In this document: positions 33,167 through 43,133 of the stretch, one piece after another
Position numbering within the stretch: position 1 is the stretch's first letter
How the letters are laid out: every line of letters begins with the position of its first letter
From: JAWKWH01 sp965204295
Lineage (GTDB): Bacteria > Pseudomonadota > Alphaproteobacteria > Rhizobiales > Rhizobiaceae
Direction of reading: 5' to 3'
Assembly (NCBI GenBank): GCA_965204295.1
Contig: OZ241973.1
Location: 682,001-746,000, forward strand
Length of the DNA stretch: 64,000 nt
Translations under genes and position numbers: made by a program
Notes under the pieces: model-generated
What the model was told of the DNA's origin: nothing
Databases searched by the model: none
What the model saw: only the letters and a program-made list of their open reading frames with translations

Positions 33167-35401
33167 ATGTCAGACAAATCCGCCGCGAACTTTCCGGATT
33201 CGATCGAAGCGCGCTTTTCTTTCACCGATATCCCTCGCCGGGAAAACTCGAAATCCAGGCGACGAAGCCGCTTGGCAACCAGCGCGACCTCGCGCTTGCC
33301 TATTCTCCCGGCGTTGCGGTTCCCTGCCTGGAGATTCGAAGGAAGCCGGCCGCGGCGTCCGATTATACCGCGCGGGCCAATCTGGTCGGCGTCGTTTCGA
33401 ACGGTTCGGCGGTGCTCGGTCTGGGCGACATCGGACTGCCTGCCTCCAAACCCGTCATGGAGGGCAAGGCCGTTCTGTTCAAGAAGTTCGCGGGAATCGA
33501 CGTGTTCGATATCGAGGTGGACGCCGACACGGTCGACAAGATGGTTTCCACGATCTCGGCGCTCAAGCCGACTTTCGGCGGGATCAATCTGGAAGACATC
33601 AAGGCGCCTGAGTATTTCGAGGTCGAAGAGCGGCTCAAATCCCGAATGGGCGTTCCGGTCTTCCACGACGACCGGCACGGGACCGCGATCATCGTGGCCG
33701 CGGCGGTGCTGAACGGTCTGGAACTGGCCGGAAAGAAAATCGAAGAGGCGAAGATCGTCACCTCCGGCGCCTGAGCGGCGGCGCTTGCTCGTCGAACTGG
33801 GCGCAAATTCTGACAACATCCGGATCACCGACCGTTTTGGGGTCGCCTATGTCGGCCGGACCGAGGAAATGGACCGGTGGAAAGCGCCTTATCTCAAGGA
33901 CACGGAGGCGCGGACGTTTTCCTGGGACTTTCGGCCGCCGGTGTGCTGAAATCGGAATTGCTGAGCGAAATGGCGGACACGCCGCTCATCCTCGCGCTCG
34001 CGAATCCGGTTCCGGAAATCATGCCGGAAGAAGCGCGAAAGGCCCGCCCGGACGCGATGATCCCGTCCGGGACGCTCCGATTTTCCCAATCAGGTGAACA
34101 ATGTCCTGTGCTTTCCCTACATATTCCGGGGCGCGCTGGACGTCGGCGCGACCGCCGCGCTCGCGCGCGAAGAACCGTCGGACGTGGCGGCCAGGGCGTA
34201 TTCGGGCGCGACACCCGTTTTCGGCCTCGATTTCCTGATCCCCTCCCCGTTCGATCCGCGCCTGATTTTACGCATCGCCCCGGCCGTCGCCGAGGCGGCG
34301 ATGGAAAGCGGCGTCGCCGGGCGACCGGTCGCGGACATGGATGCCTATGCCGACCGGCTGAACCGGTTTGTATTCCGCTCGGACCTGATCATGAAACCGG
34401 TGTTCTTCGCGGCGGCATCGGCCTCCGGCAAGCGGGTGATCTACGTCGATGGCGAGGATGAAAGGGTTTTGCGCGCCGCCCGGATCGTCATCGAAGAAGG
34501 ACTTGACGAACTGATTCTGATCGGCCGGCCAAACGTGATCAAGACGCGGCTGAAACGCCACGGCCTGAGAATAAGACCCGGAACGGACTTCGGCCTGGTG
34601 AATCCGCAGGACGATCCGCGCTATCGCGGCTACGTCGATCTGCTGGTCGGGCGAACGGGCCGTCGCGGCGTGGCGCCGGAGGCGGCGCGCACGCTTGTCC
34701 GCACCAACACCACCGTCATCGCGGCCCTGGCGATGCTGCGCAATGAAGCGGATGCGATGATCTGCGGCCTGGAGGGCAGATTTGAACGCCACCTGAGGAA
34801 TGTCGGCCTGATCATCGGCAAACGATCCGGCGTCCGGGATCTATCGGCGCTCTTGATGCTCATTGCCCGGCGCGGCGTCGGCTTTTTTACCGATACCTAC
34901 GTAACGATCGACCCTTCGGCGGAAGAAATCGCGGAAATGGCCATTCGCGCCGCGGAGGAAATCCGCAGATTCGGCATAGCGCCCAAAGCCGCCCTGTTGT
35001 CGCACTCCAATTTCGGATCGCGGGACTCGGAAAGCGCGAAGAAAATGCGCCTGGCCGCGTCAATCCTGCGTGAACGCGCGCCGGAACCGGAGGCTGACGG
35101 CGAGATGCACGGCGATTCCGCGCTGTCGGCCGCTCTTCGCGAACGCGTATTTCCAGGCTCCGTTCTGGAGGACGAGGCCAATCTTCTGGTGTTTCCCGAT
35201 CTTGATGCGGCCAACATCACCCTGACGACGGTCAAAACCATGACCGATGCGCTGCATGTCGGGCCGATCCTTCTCGGTACGGCAAGACCGGCGCATATTC
35301 TGACGCCTTCGGTAACTTCGAGGGGCGTGGCGAACATGACCGCGCTGGCGGTCGTCGAGGCGTCTCAGGCGGATGCGGCGCTTGGGCAAATCGAGCGATG
35401 A
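33167..35401 (+). pseudogene. maeB: NADP-dependent malic enzyme, multiply frameshifted
   Basis: Malic enzyme of the MaeB type (malate to pyruvate, with a C-terminal phosphotransacetylase-like domain) can be followed end to end, but not in one frame. The pieces are SDKSAANFPDS; then PGKLEIQATKPLGNQRDLALAYSPGV through ERLKSRMGVPVFHDDRHGTA; then LLVELGAN; then ADVFLGLSAAGVL; then NNVLCFPYIFRGALDVGAT and an intact C-terminal domain to 35401. Lesions are a shift at about 33213-33225, an in-frame TGA at 33772-33774 with local loss, a deletion around 33904-33915 and an extra base near 34070-34073. As written no full enzyme can be made, although the 34094-35401 part remains open. Confidence 0.88.
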
Positions 35402-35550
35402 TCGTTGATCCCGCCTGCAAAACGCCACATGGCGAAGCCGGGATCGACCTCACCCCGCAATGGTGAAAAGCCCGGCGTGATGCTCGTCGCGCCGGATGAC
35501 GGGGGCGGAGGGAAATGGCGTGCAATGCCGATCGCCGGCCGACGGAAAGG

Positions 35551-36924
35551 TCAGGGTCGCCGGGCCCGCGTTTCTTCCCGGCCCATAAGGAGCAACAGAC
35601 CCGCGAGTTCGGGACCGGCGGTCCGTCCGGTAAGGGCAATCCTCAACGGCATGAACAGCGTCCTGCCCTTGCGCCCGGACGTGGCCTTGACGATATCGGT
35701 CCATTGCTTCCAGCTATCCGGGCCCCACGGTTCCGGGGGCAGAAGATCGAAAGCGGCCCGAACGAACTCGACATCGTCCGGATCGATCGCCGCATCGTTT
35801 GCCGGCCCGTCGGCGATTATCCGCCACCATGAACCGGCCTCGCCGACCCTGGTGATGTTCGCGCGCACCAGCCGCCAGAAAGCCTCCATCATATCGGGGG
35901 GAACCCCCATATCCTCCAGGGCGTCCTGGACACGCGCAACCGGCATCGCGCGCACCAGGGACGCATTCAGCGTATCCAGTTCCGCCGGATCGAATTTGGC
36001 CGCGGACCTCGACGCCATGTCGGCGCGGAAGATTTTTGCGAGCGCGTCCATGTCGGCAATCGCGCCGACGGCTTCCGATGTCCCGATCAACACGGCGAGC
36101 GAGACAACCGCCATGGGCTCATAGCCCGCGTCCGCAAGATCGTGGACCGACAGCGAACCGGAACGTTTGGAAAGCCCCTGCCCGGTTGCGGCCGTCAGCA
36201 GGTTGTGGTGCCCGAACGCCGGCGCGCGAGCGCCGAGCGCCTCGAACAGCGCGATCTGCGCCGCCGTGTTGGTAATATGGTCATCGCCCCGGATAACATG
36301 GGTCACGCCCATTTCCACATCGTCGACGACGGAGGGAAGCGTGTATAGATAAGTACCGTCCTCCCGGATGAGAACGGGATCGGACATGGATGCGAGATCC
36401 ACCGTCTGAGAACCTCTGACGACGTCATCCCAGGAAATGTCCGTGCGCCGGGGCGAGAACGGGTCGCCATCTCTGAAATTCGGCAACAGGAAACGCCAAT
36501 GCGGTCGTCGCCCCTCGGCTTCGAGAGCCTTTCTCCCGGCCGCGCTCGGCTTTAGCGCTTCCCGCCCATAGACCGGCGGCAGCCGGCGTGAAAGACGGAC
36601 CTTGCGGCGACGCTCCAGTTCGTCCGGTGTCTCATAACAGGGATAGAGAAGACCGGCGCCTTTCAATCGTTCCGCGGCGGCGGCGTGACGTTCGGACCGT
36701 TGCGACTGGCGCTCGACGCGGTCGGGTTCGATACCCAGCCAGGCCAGATCGCGTTCGATCCGGTCGGCAAATCGTTGTTCCGAACGCTCCTGATCGGTGT
36801 CGTCAAAACGGAGAATGAACCGCCCGCCGGCGCTTTTCGCAAACAGCCAGTTGAACAGCGCGGTGCGGGCGTTGCCGATGTGGATGTAACCGGTGGGAGC
36901 CGGCGCGAAACGAACCGTTGTCAT
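35551..36924 (-). CDS. gltX: Glutamate--tRNA ligase
   Basis: Class I aminoacyl-tRNA synthetase of 457 residues that charges tRNA-Glu (and possibly tRNA-Gln for later amidation). The ATP-binding HIGH motif appears as YIHIGNART near residue 13 and the KMSKS motif as GLSKRSG. FAPAPTGYIH at the start and ILRFDDTDQERS are typical. The HIGN variant and length fit the second GltX type common in alphaproteobacteria. The ATG at 36924 is the conserved start. It lies 9 bp downstream of the stop of an MFS gene on the same strand, so they may be co-transcribed. Confidence 0.95.
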   Translation of the reverse strand: MTTVRFAPAPTGYIHIGNARTALFNWLFAKSAGGRFILRFDDTDQERSEQRFADRIERDLAWLGIEPDRVERQSQRSERHAAAAERLKGAGLLYPCYETPDELERRRKVRLSRRLPPVYGREALKPSAAGRKALEAEGRRPHWRFLLPNFRDGDPFSPRRTDISWDDVVRGSQTVDLASMSDPVLIREDGTYLYTLPSVVDDVEMGVTHVIRGDDHITNTAAQIALFEALGARAPAFGHHNLLTAATGQGLSKRSGSLSVHDLADAGYEPMAVVSLAVLIGTSEAVGAIADMDALAKIFRADMASRSAAKFDPAELDTLNASLVRAMPVARVQDALEDMGVPPDMMEAFWRLVRANITRVGEAGSWWRIIADGPANDAAIDPDDVEFVRAAFDLLPPEPWGPDSWKQWTDIVKATSGRKGRTLFMPLRIALTGRTAGPELAGLLLLMGREETRARRP

Positions 36925-36933
36925 GGCGCCTGA

Positions 36934-38166
36934 CTATCCGGCCCGCGGCCGGGATTCAAGCGGTCGCGCCAGGGCGATTCGCGAAGCGAGCATCATGACC
37001 AGCAGAGCGCCGAAACAATAAACGCCCATTGCCGTGATCTGGCCCGGATACCCGATGCCGACATCGATCAGATATCCGGTCACACCCGGACCCATCGCGG
37101 TTGAAAGCACCATCGCGGCGACAACGATCGCGCGGATCGATCCGAGATGTTTCAACCCGTAAATCTCCGGCCACAGCGCTCCGAAAAGCGTGGATGAAAT
37201 ACCGTAGGACGCGCCCAGGAACGCCATGAAAACAAACGCGCCCCACTGAGCCTCGATCGTCCCCAGCACCAGGCAGGCGACCGCCAGAGGCAGGAGAAAT
37301 CCCGGCAACAATCTCACCGCCGAAAATCGGTCAACCAGATATCCGGCGATCAGGGCGAATGTGATTGTCAGCGCCGCCATCGTGACGAATGACGCGGCAA
37401 ACGCGTGCAGCGACCAGCCGCGCAGTTCAACGAGGTAGACCTGGTGAAAAAATATCGTCGTTCCGATGAAGCCCGGCGCCATAACCCCCGACAGGATCAG
37501 GTAAAACAACGGATCCCCGAGGACTTCCGAGCGCGTCCAGTCCCGCGCGACGCGACGCGCGCCGGCGGTCTCGCCCGTCCGCGGCGCGCGCTCCTCCCTG
37601 ACCAGCCAAACGGCGAGCGGGAGCGTAAACGCCAGCAGGCACACCGCCGCCAGCCCCCACGTGCCGCGCCAGCCGACGAACGCGGCGGCGGCGACGAATA
37701 TCAGCGGGAAGACGGCCTCGCCCACATTCAACCCGAGGGTGACGAGGGATATCGCCCGTCCGCGATTGCCGGCAAACCAACGCGCGGTCGACGTGAACGC
37801 GGTTTGCGTCATCATGCCCTGCCCGAAGAGGCGGAGCGCGAATATCACCGCGACGAGCACGACCAGCGAGGTATTCAGCGCCATCGCCATGCATGCGACG
37901 CACAATGCCGGAACGACAATGGCGATCACCTTCCGCGTGGAATACCAATCGACGATTCTGCCGATCCACGGCAGGGTCATCGCGCTGGCGAGCGTGGCGA
38001 CCATGTACAATATCCCGAAATCGCCGTGCGAAAGCGCGTATTCCCGTCGGATGTCGCCGGCGGACAGCGCAATAAAGAAAGTCTGTCCGAACGAGGAAAA
38101 GAACGTCAGCAGAAATCCTCCGGCCAGCCATCGGGCATTGCCGCGCAGGAACACATACATCTGCAT
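36934..38166 (-). CDS. MFS transporter
   Basis: Inner-membrane major facilitator carrier of 410 residues with about twelve hydrophobic segments. The first inter-domain loop is WIGRIVDWYSTRKVI with the basic MFS motif, and the equivalent in the second half is GYLVDRFSAVRLLPG. The sequence resembles the monocarboxylate/oxalate-type transporters often labelled MFS with unknown substrate. The N terminus has a charged start (QMYVFLRGNARWLAGG). It is followed after 9 bp by gltX, and upstream lies a 302-bp spacer to the divergent ABC-like gene. Confidence 0.85.
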   Translation of the reverse strand: MQMYVFLRGNARWLAGGFLLTFFSSFGQTFFIALSAGDIRREYALSHGDFGILYMVATLASAMTLPWIGRIVDWYSTRKVIAIVVPALCVACMAMALNTSLVVLVAVIFALRLFGQGMMTQTAFTSTARWFAGNRGRAISLVTLGLNVGEAVFPLIFVAAAAFVGWRGTWGLAAVCLLAFTLPLAVWLVREERAPRTGETAGARRVARDWTRSEVLGDPLFYLILSGVMAPGFIGTTIFFHQVYLVELRGWSLHAFAASFVTMAALTITFALIAGYLVDRFSAVRLLPGFLLPLAVACLVLGTIEAQWGAFVFMAFLGASYGISSTLFGALWPEIYGLKHLGSIRAIVVAAMVLSTAMGPGVTGYLIDVGIGYPGQITAMGVYCFGALLVMMLASRIALARPLESRPRAG

Positions 38167-38468
38167 TTATCGCACCCGGGATAGAGGAAATTCGGATTGC
38201 GTCGCGGGCCGGGGGAGCGTCGGCGCGAATATCGCCGGTCGGCTTTGATCAGAACCACCAGGATATGTCACGCGCTTTTCTCAGGCGTCGATGAAGCCGG
38301 GAGCACGCAATTCCGCGCGTTCCGGCGCCGGAGCGATGCGCGGATTTGGGGGCCGGGATAGCGAAAAGCCCATATCCCCATGGTGTTCAATCCGCTTGAA
38401 CGGGGTGCTTCCATTCCCATGTTAAGGAACCGCCCCCCACTTCGTTCCGGCGCCCGAAAGCAAAACCC
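38167..38468. other. Divergent intergenic spacer of 302 bp
   Basis: The spacer between the MFS and ABC-like genes presumably holds both promoters. The string TTTGATCA occurs near 38244, the same core as in the two promoter regions at 10.1 and 10.6 kb. No other structure is seen. Confidence 0.35.
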
Positions 38469-41400
38469 ATGTCCAAGAATTTCCTGTCCTACGTCTGGAC
38501 CTACAGCGCACGGCAGCAGATCGTCATCTTGATCCTGACCGCGGTCTCGTTTCCACTTTTGTACATGACGCTGGAACTGCCCAAGCAGATCATCAACGAC
38601 GCCATCGGCGGCGATCGATTCCCGTACGAGATTCTGGGGATTTCGTTCGATCAGATCGAGTATCTGGTTTTCCTGTGCCTGGCCTATCTGTTTTTCGTGC
38701 TCGCCGGCGGCCTGCTCAAAATGCGGACCAATACATACAAAGGCGTAACGGGAGAACGTCTGCTGCGGCGGCTGCGCTACCAGCTGATCCAACGCATCAT
38801 GCGGTTTCCACTGCCCTACTTCAGACAGACCTCGCAAGGGTCTCTCATTTCAATGGTCACGGCGGAAACGGAAGCCGTCGGCGCAATGATGGGAGAAGCG
38901 CTGGCTCGACCGGTCTTCGCGGCGGGTCAGATGCTGACCATTTTGACGTTTCTGTTCGTCCAGAGCATCTGGCTTGGACTGGCCGCCATCGCGATGATTC
39001 CGATCCAGGCATGGATTGTTCCCCGGCTGCAAAGGAAAATCAATCGGCTCAACAAGAAACGGATCATCAGGGTTCGGGCGCTGTCCGAACACATTGGCGA
39101 GACGGTGAACGGCGCCGACGACCTGCGCGTCAATGGCGGCGTCATGTACTCACTGGCGCTGTTTTCGCGGCGCTTTGGAGATATTTTCAATATCCGGCTG
39201 GAAATCTACAAGAGGAAATTCTTCCTCAAATTCCTGAACAACACGCTCAACCAGGTCACCCCGTTTTTCCTCCTTCTTATCGGCGGATACCTTGCGATCA
39301 TCGGTCAATTGACCGTCGGCGCATTGGCCGCCGCGCTCGCATCATACAAGGACCTGCTGGGACCCTGGCGGGAACTGCTGGCCTATTACAGCCAGATACA
39401 GGACACCTCGCTGCGCTACAGGACGATAACGGAGCAATTCGACCCGCCGGACATGATCGACGAATCGCTGTTCTTCGATCAATCCGATGAAATTCCAAGC
39501 CTGCGGGGGCCTGTGGTCCTCAAGGATGCGACGATCACCGACCAGTTCGGAACCCCCGTTCTCACAAACATGAACGCGGAGTTCCCCGCCGGCGGCATGA
39601 TCGCGATCCGGTCGCAAAGCGCCAGCGTTCGCCAGGCGTTCGCGCGAACCCTGTCGCGATCCGTCATGCCGTCTTCGGGAGGCGTTTCCGTTGGCGGACG
39701 CAATCTGGCGGAGCTTCATCAAAGCATGATCACCGCGCGCATTGGCGTCGTCTCGGCGGAGCCGGTCATTTTCAACGGCACCATTGAGCAGAACGCGCAG
39801 ATGTCGCTGTTCCGGCGCCCCGGATTGGACGACGTGGTTTCCGATGATATCGAGGCATTCGTCCGTGAAGCGGAAAAGGTCGGCAACAGCGTCAATCCGG
39901 TAGACGCATCCTGGATAGACAGTTCCATCGCCGGCGTCCAAGACGAAGCGGCGCTGCGCGATTGGTGGGCCCACATTATCGGCGAGATCGGGTTCGAACC
40001 GTTCCTCATGCGCAGGAGCCTGCGCTCGACCATGGATTCCTCCGTCCATCCGGAATTGGCGGAGAAGCTCGCCGGTTTACGGCGCGTCGTCATCGAACGT
40101 CTGAGGAAAGAAAAACTCGACGCCCATGTTCGCCATTTCGACTTCGACGAGTTCAATCCGTCCTTGACCGCGATCGAAAATGCGCTTTACGCGATCCGGC
40201 GGTCCGCCGCGCAAACGCCCGGGGAGCGGATTGATCCCGATGTCTGGAAATTGATCGAACGGATGGGCGTCGCGGAGTATCATACCCGCTGGTCCCACGA
40301 CCTGCTCGAGACGATTGTGCAGACGTTTTCCGGTATCGGCACGGATCACCCGATGTTTCGACGGCTTGTGGACATCACGCCGGAATCATTTGACGAATTG
40401 AAGCTCATTCACCGCAAGAAGCAGCGTGGAGAAACGCTGACCGGGGACGACAATGCGCTCGTGCGCACGTTGCCGTTGAGCATTACGGCCGATCAACTCG
40501 GCGATGCGTTCCCTTCGGAGTTGCGGCAATTCGTCATGAATGCGCGCAAGAACGCCGCGGTCGATTTACAGAAATTGTCGGCCGGATATTACGACCCGAT
40601 CAGGCGCCGCCATTATATCGACGCCCTGCCGATGCTGGAGAACATCGTCTACGGGCGTATCGCCTGGAGTGCGCAGGCCGAAGCGGAGAGAATCCAGGCG
40701 CTGGTCGTGGACGAACTTGAAAGGGCGGGCCTCGCCAGGGATGTGCTTCTCCTGGTCGGCGATCTGGAAACCGGCTTCTCGGGATCGAAGATCGATCCGG
40801 TCGCGTTCGAACGCATCGCGTTCGTCAGGGCCGCGATCAAGCGTCCAGACGTGCTGATCATGGACAGGCCGTTTGCAAACGCCCCGCCCGAAATCCGGCA
40901 GGCCCTGCGCAAAAATCTTCGCGCGTTGCTGCCCGACACGACGATCATTCAACTCGAAGCCGATCTTCCGAAGGGGCAGTTTTTCGACAAGACCTATGAG
41001 ATCCGGGACGACCGGCTGGTCGATCTGGACGTGGCGGTATCCGCGACTCCATTCGATACCGGCGAACGTGCGGGGTCCGCCACCGGCGATCTCATGCAAA
41101 AGCTGCGCGTGCTTTCGCAGGTTGAATTGCTTTCGCAACTGAAGCGTTCGCAATTACGGCTGCTTGCATATGGCGCGACCTGGATGAAAGCGAATGCGGG
41201 CGACTATATATTCCGGTCCGGCGACCGGCCCGATGCCGCGTATGTTCTGGTTCGCGGAACCGGTGAACTCAGATGGCCGACGGCGCATGAGGGGGAAGAC
41301 CCGATCACTGAAATCGAGCCCGGCCGCCTTATAGGCGATCTGGCCGTCATCCTGAACGAACCGCGCACGCTCGACATGATCGCCACGTCGGATATTGTCG

Positions 41401-41564
41401 GACTGAAAATCGGCAATCAGGTGCTCAACGATGTGATCAACAACGATGCGGAAGTCGCCGCGAGCCTGCTGCGCACCGTATCGGGACACCTGGTCAGTGC
41501 GGCCGAAATGCTGGGAGCGACGCGAACGGAATTGGATGCGTTAAAGCAGTTTGACGACAACTGA
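38469..41564 (+). CDS. ABC-transporter-like protein with degenerate ATPase and cyclic-nucleotide-binding-like domain
   Basis: A 1031-residue protein. Residues 1 to about 310 form an ABC exporter-type membrane domain (GERLLRRLRYQLIQRIMRFPLPYF, EHIGETVNGADDLRVNGG). The ATPase part is abnormal. The P-loop position (about 377-388) reads IAIRSQSASVRQ with no G-K-S/T, the signature position (about 769) reads FSGSK, and Walker B (about 794) reads VLIMDRP with arginine in place of the catalytic glutamate. About 370 residues, much of it predicted helical, separate P-loop and signature instead of about 100. Residues about 893-1010 form a Crp/cNMP-type barrel (AGDYIFRSGDRPDAAYVLVRGTG, IEPGRLIGDLAVILNEPRT). 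It is probably a regulated, ATP-independent or scaffold membrane protein. The function is unknown. Confidence 0.85.
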   Translation: MSKNFLSYVWTYSARQQIVILILTAVSFPLLYMTLELPKQIINDAIGGDRFPYEILGISFDQIEYLVFLCLAYLFFVLAGGLLKMRTNTYKGVTGERLLRRLRYQLIQRIMRFPLPYFRQTSQGSLISMVTAETEAVGAMMGEALARPVFAAGQMLTILTFLFVQSIWLGLAAIAMIPIQAWIVPRLQRKINRLNKKRIIRVRALSEHIGETVNGADDLRVNGGVMYSLALFSRRFGDIFNIRLEIYKRKFFLKFLNNTLNQVTPFFLLLIGGYLAIIGQLTVGALAAALASYKDLLGPWRELLAYYSQIQDTSLRYRTITEQFDPPDMIDESLFFDQSDEIPSLRGPVVLKDATITDQFGTPVLTNMNAEFPAGGMIAIRSQSASVRQAFARTLSRSVMPSSGGVSVGGRNLAELHQSMITARIGVVSAEPVIFNGTIEQNAQMSLFRRPGLDDVVSDDIEAFVREAEKVGNSVNPVDASWIDSSIAGVQDEAALRDWWAHIIGEIGFEPFLMRRSLRSTMDSSVHPELAEKLAGLRRVVIERLRKEKLDAHVRHFDFDEFNPSLTAIENALYAIRRSAAQTPGERIDPDVWKLIERMGVAEYHTRWSHDLLETIVQTFSGIGTDHPMFRRLVDITPESFDELKLIHRKKQRGETLTGDDNALVRTLPLSITADQLGDAFPSELRQFVMNARKNAAVDLQKLSAGYYDPIRRRHYIDALPMLENIVYGRIAWSAQAEAERIQALVVDELERAGLARDVLLLVGDLETGFSGSKIDPVAFERIAFVRAAIKRPDVLIMDRPFANAPPEIRQALRKNLRALLPDTTIIQLEADLPKGQFFDKTYEIRDDRLVDLDVAVSATPFDTGERAGSATGDLMQKLRVLSQVELLSQLKRSQLRLLAYGATWMKANAGDYIFRSGDRPDAAYVLVRGTGELRWPTAHEGEDPITEIEPGRLIGDLAVILNEPRTLDMIATSDIVGLKIGNQVLNDVINNDAEVAASLLRTVSGHLVSAAEMLGATRTELDALKQFDDN

Positions 41565-41612
41565 CCGGATTTGAAGAGATGGCGACCGTCTCCTTTTCGG
41601 ACCGGTTGGCAT

Positions 41613-41639
41613 TTGACTCCTTACCGATGTTTTTACATT
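41613..41639 (+). promoter_or_regulatory. Possible promoter of ugpBAEC
   Basis: TTGACT (41613-41618) and TACATT (41634-41639) lie 15 bp apart in a locally AT-rich patch about 115 bp upstream of ugpB. The spacing is short, so the call is tentative. No clear Pho box was found. Confidence 0.3.
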
Positions 41640-41754
41640 CTCTCATCCGTGAGTCGATCATGGAAAATGGGGCGCAATTCCAACCGCAACAAAAGTGTGT
41701 GGTTGGGCGGCCATGATTGTCTCTTGTCGAAGTGCATTTGCAGGGAGAAAAATC

Positions 41755-43071
41755 ATGACATTGCGAAAAATCCTACTGGCCGGGGCGATATCGGCGGCGA
41801 CCGTTTGGACAGGTCCGGCCCTCGCGCAGACCGAAATTCAATGGTGGCACGCTTTCACGGGTCGCCTGGGCGAACTGCTGGCCGAGCAGGTCGACAAATT
41901 CAACGCATCGCAATCCGACTACAAGATTGTCGCCGCGCACAAAGGCAACTATTCGGAAACGCTGAATGCGGGTATTGCCGCGTTTCGCGCCGGTGAACAC
42001 CCGCATATCCTGATGGTGTTTGAAGTCGGCACGGCGACGATGATGGCCGCCAGGGGCGCGATCAAGCCGGTTTATGAAGTGATGGCCGAAGGCGGCGCTC
42101 CGTTCGACCCGGATGGCTATCTGGGACCGGTCAAAGGCTACTACACGACGCCCGAAGGGCAAATGCTGTCCCTGCCCTATAACTCGTCGACGCCCGTTCT
42201 GTATGTCAACAAGGATGCCTTGAAAGGCGCCGGCATCGACCCGGGTGTGGACCTCTCGACCTGGGAAAATGTGGGCGCGGCGCTGGATCGGCTAAAGGCC
42301 GCCGGCCACAAATGTCCCCTGACAACCGCATGGCAAAGCTGGGTGCACCTGGAAAACTTCTCGGCCTATCACAATGTGCCGTTCGCGACGAAGGACAACG
42401 GGTTTTCCGCATTGGATGCCGAACTGGCCTTTAACGGCCCGACGCAGGTCAAGCACATCCGGACCATGGGTGACTGGGCAAAGGACGGGAAGTTCTTTTA
42501 TGCCGGGCGCCGCAACGAAGGCGGCGCCAATTTCCGAGGAGGCGAATGCGCGTTCTTCACCGAGTCGTCGGCCGGTTATGCCGGTGTGAAAAAGGAAGCG
42601 CGGTTCGAGTTTGAAATCCGTCCGCTCCCCTATTGGCCGGACGCCGAGGGCGCTCCGCAGAACACCATTATCGGCGGTTCTTCGCTTTGGGTTCTCGCCG
42701 GCCATGAGGCCGATGAGTATAAAGGCGTGAGCCAGTTCCTGAGCTTCCTGTCGACTTCCGACATCCAGGCCAAATGGCACCAGGATACCGGTTACCTGCC
42801 GATCACCTTGGCGGCGGCCGAACAGACCAAGGCCGAAGGGTTTTACGAGGAGAATCCAGGCACGGACATCGCCATCCTGCAGATGACCGACAAGGCGCCG
42901 ACACCCAACTCCAAGGGTTTGCGCCTGGGAAGTTTCGATCAGATCCGCGGGATAATCGATGAAGAACTCGAGGCGGTGTGGTCTGGCGACAAATCGGCGC
43001 AGGAAGCGCTCGACAGCGCGGTCGAGCGCGGCAATCAACTGCTTCGCCGGTTTGAGCGGGCCAACCGCTAG
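41755..43071 (+). CDS. ugpB: sn-Glycerol-3-phosphate ABC transporter substrate-binding protein
   Basis: Periplasmic binding protein of 438 residues that captures glycerol-3-phosphate and glycerophosphodiesters. The signal peptide is RKILLAGAISAATVWTGPALAQ. The mature protein starts TEIQWWHAFTGRLGE and continues with the UgpB segments FNASQSDYKIVAAHKGNY, GTATMMAARGAIKPVYEVM, LPYNSSTPVLYVNKDAL and ECAFFTESSAGYAGVKKEA. The ATG at 41755 has GGGAGAAAAATC upstream; an earlier start at 41695 would place 20 extra residues before the signal. It heads the ugpBAEC operon and is separated from ugpA by 62 bp containing a strong hairpin. Confidence 0.93.
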   Translation: MTLRKILLAGAISAATVWTGPALAQTEIQWWHAFTGRLGELLAEQVDKFNASQSDYKIVAAHKGNYSETLNAGIAAFRAGEHPHILMVFEVGTATMMAARGAIKPVYEVMAEGGAPFDPDGYLGPVKGYYTTPEGQMLSLPYNSSTPVLYVNKDALKGAGIDPGVDLSTWENVGAALDRLKAAGHKCPLTTAWQSWVHLENFSAYHNVPFATKDNGFSALDAELAFNGPTQVKHIRTMGDWAKDGKFFYAGRRNEGGANFRGGECAFFTESSAGYAGVKKEARFEFEIRPLPYWPDAEGAPQNTIIGGSSLWVLAGHEADEYKGVSQFLSFLSTSDIQAKWHQDTGYLPITLAAAEQTKAEGFYEENPGTDIAILQMTDKAPTPNSKGLRLGSFDQIRGIIDEELEAVWSGDKSAQEALDSAVERGNQLLRRFERANR

Positions 43072-43084
43072 GACCCAACGGGAT

Positions 43085-43114
43085 TCCGCCGGATGCATGT
43101 CCGCATCCGGCGGA
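43085..43114 (+). promoter_or_regulatory. Intercistronic hairpin between ugpB and ugpA
   Basis: A near-perfect stem of 12 bp runs 43085-43096 against 43103-43114 with a 6-nt loop; its core is GCCGGATGC/GCATCCGGC. No T-run follows, so it is not a classical terminator. Such hairpins after binding-protein genes commonly protect the upstream mRNA and let the binding protein be made in excess over the permeases. Confidence 0.7.
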
Positions 43115-43133
43115 GCCCTTTTGGCGGGGAAGG

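Noticed and set aside
33412..33774. A short independent protein in the maeB region
   Set aside because: It is one segment of the malic enzyme between a frameshift and a stop, not a separate gene.
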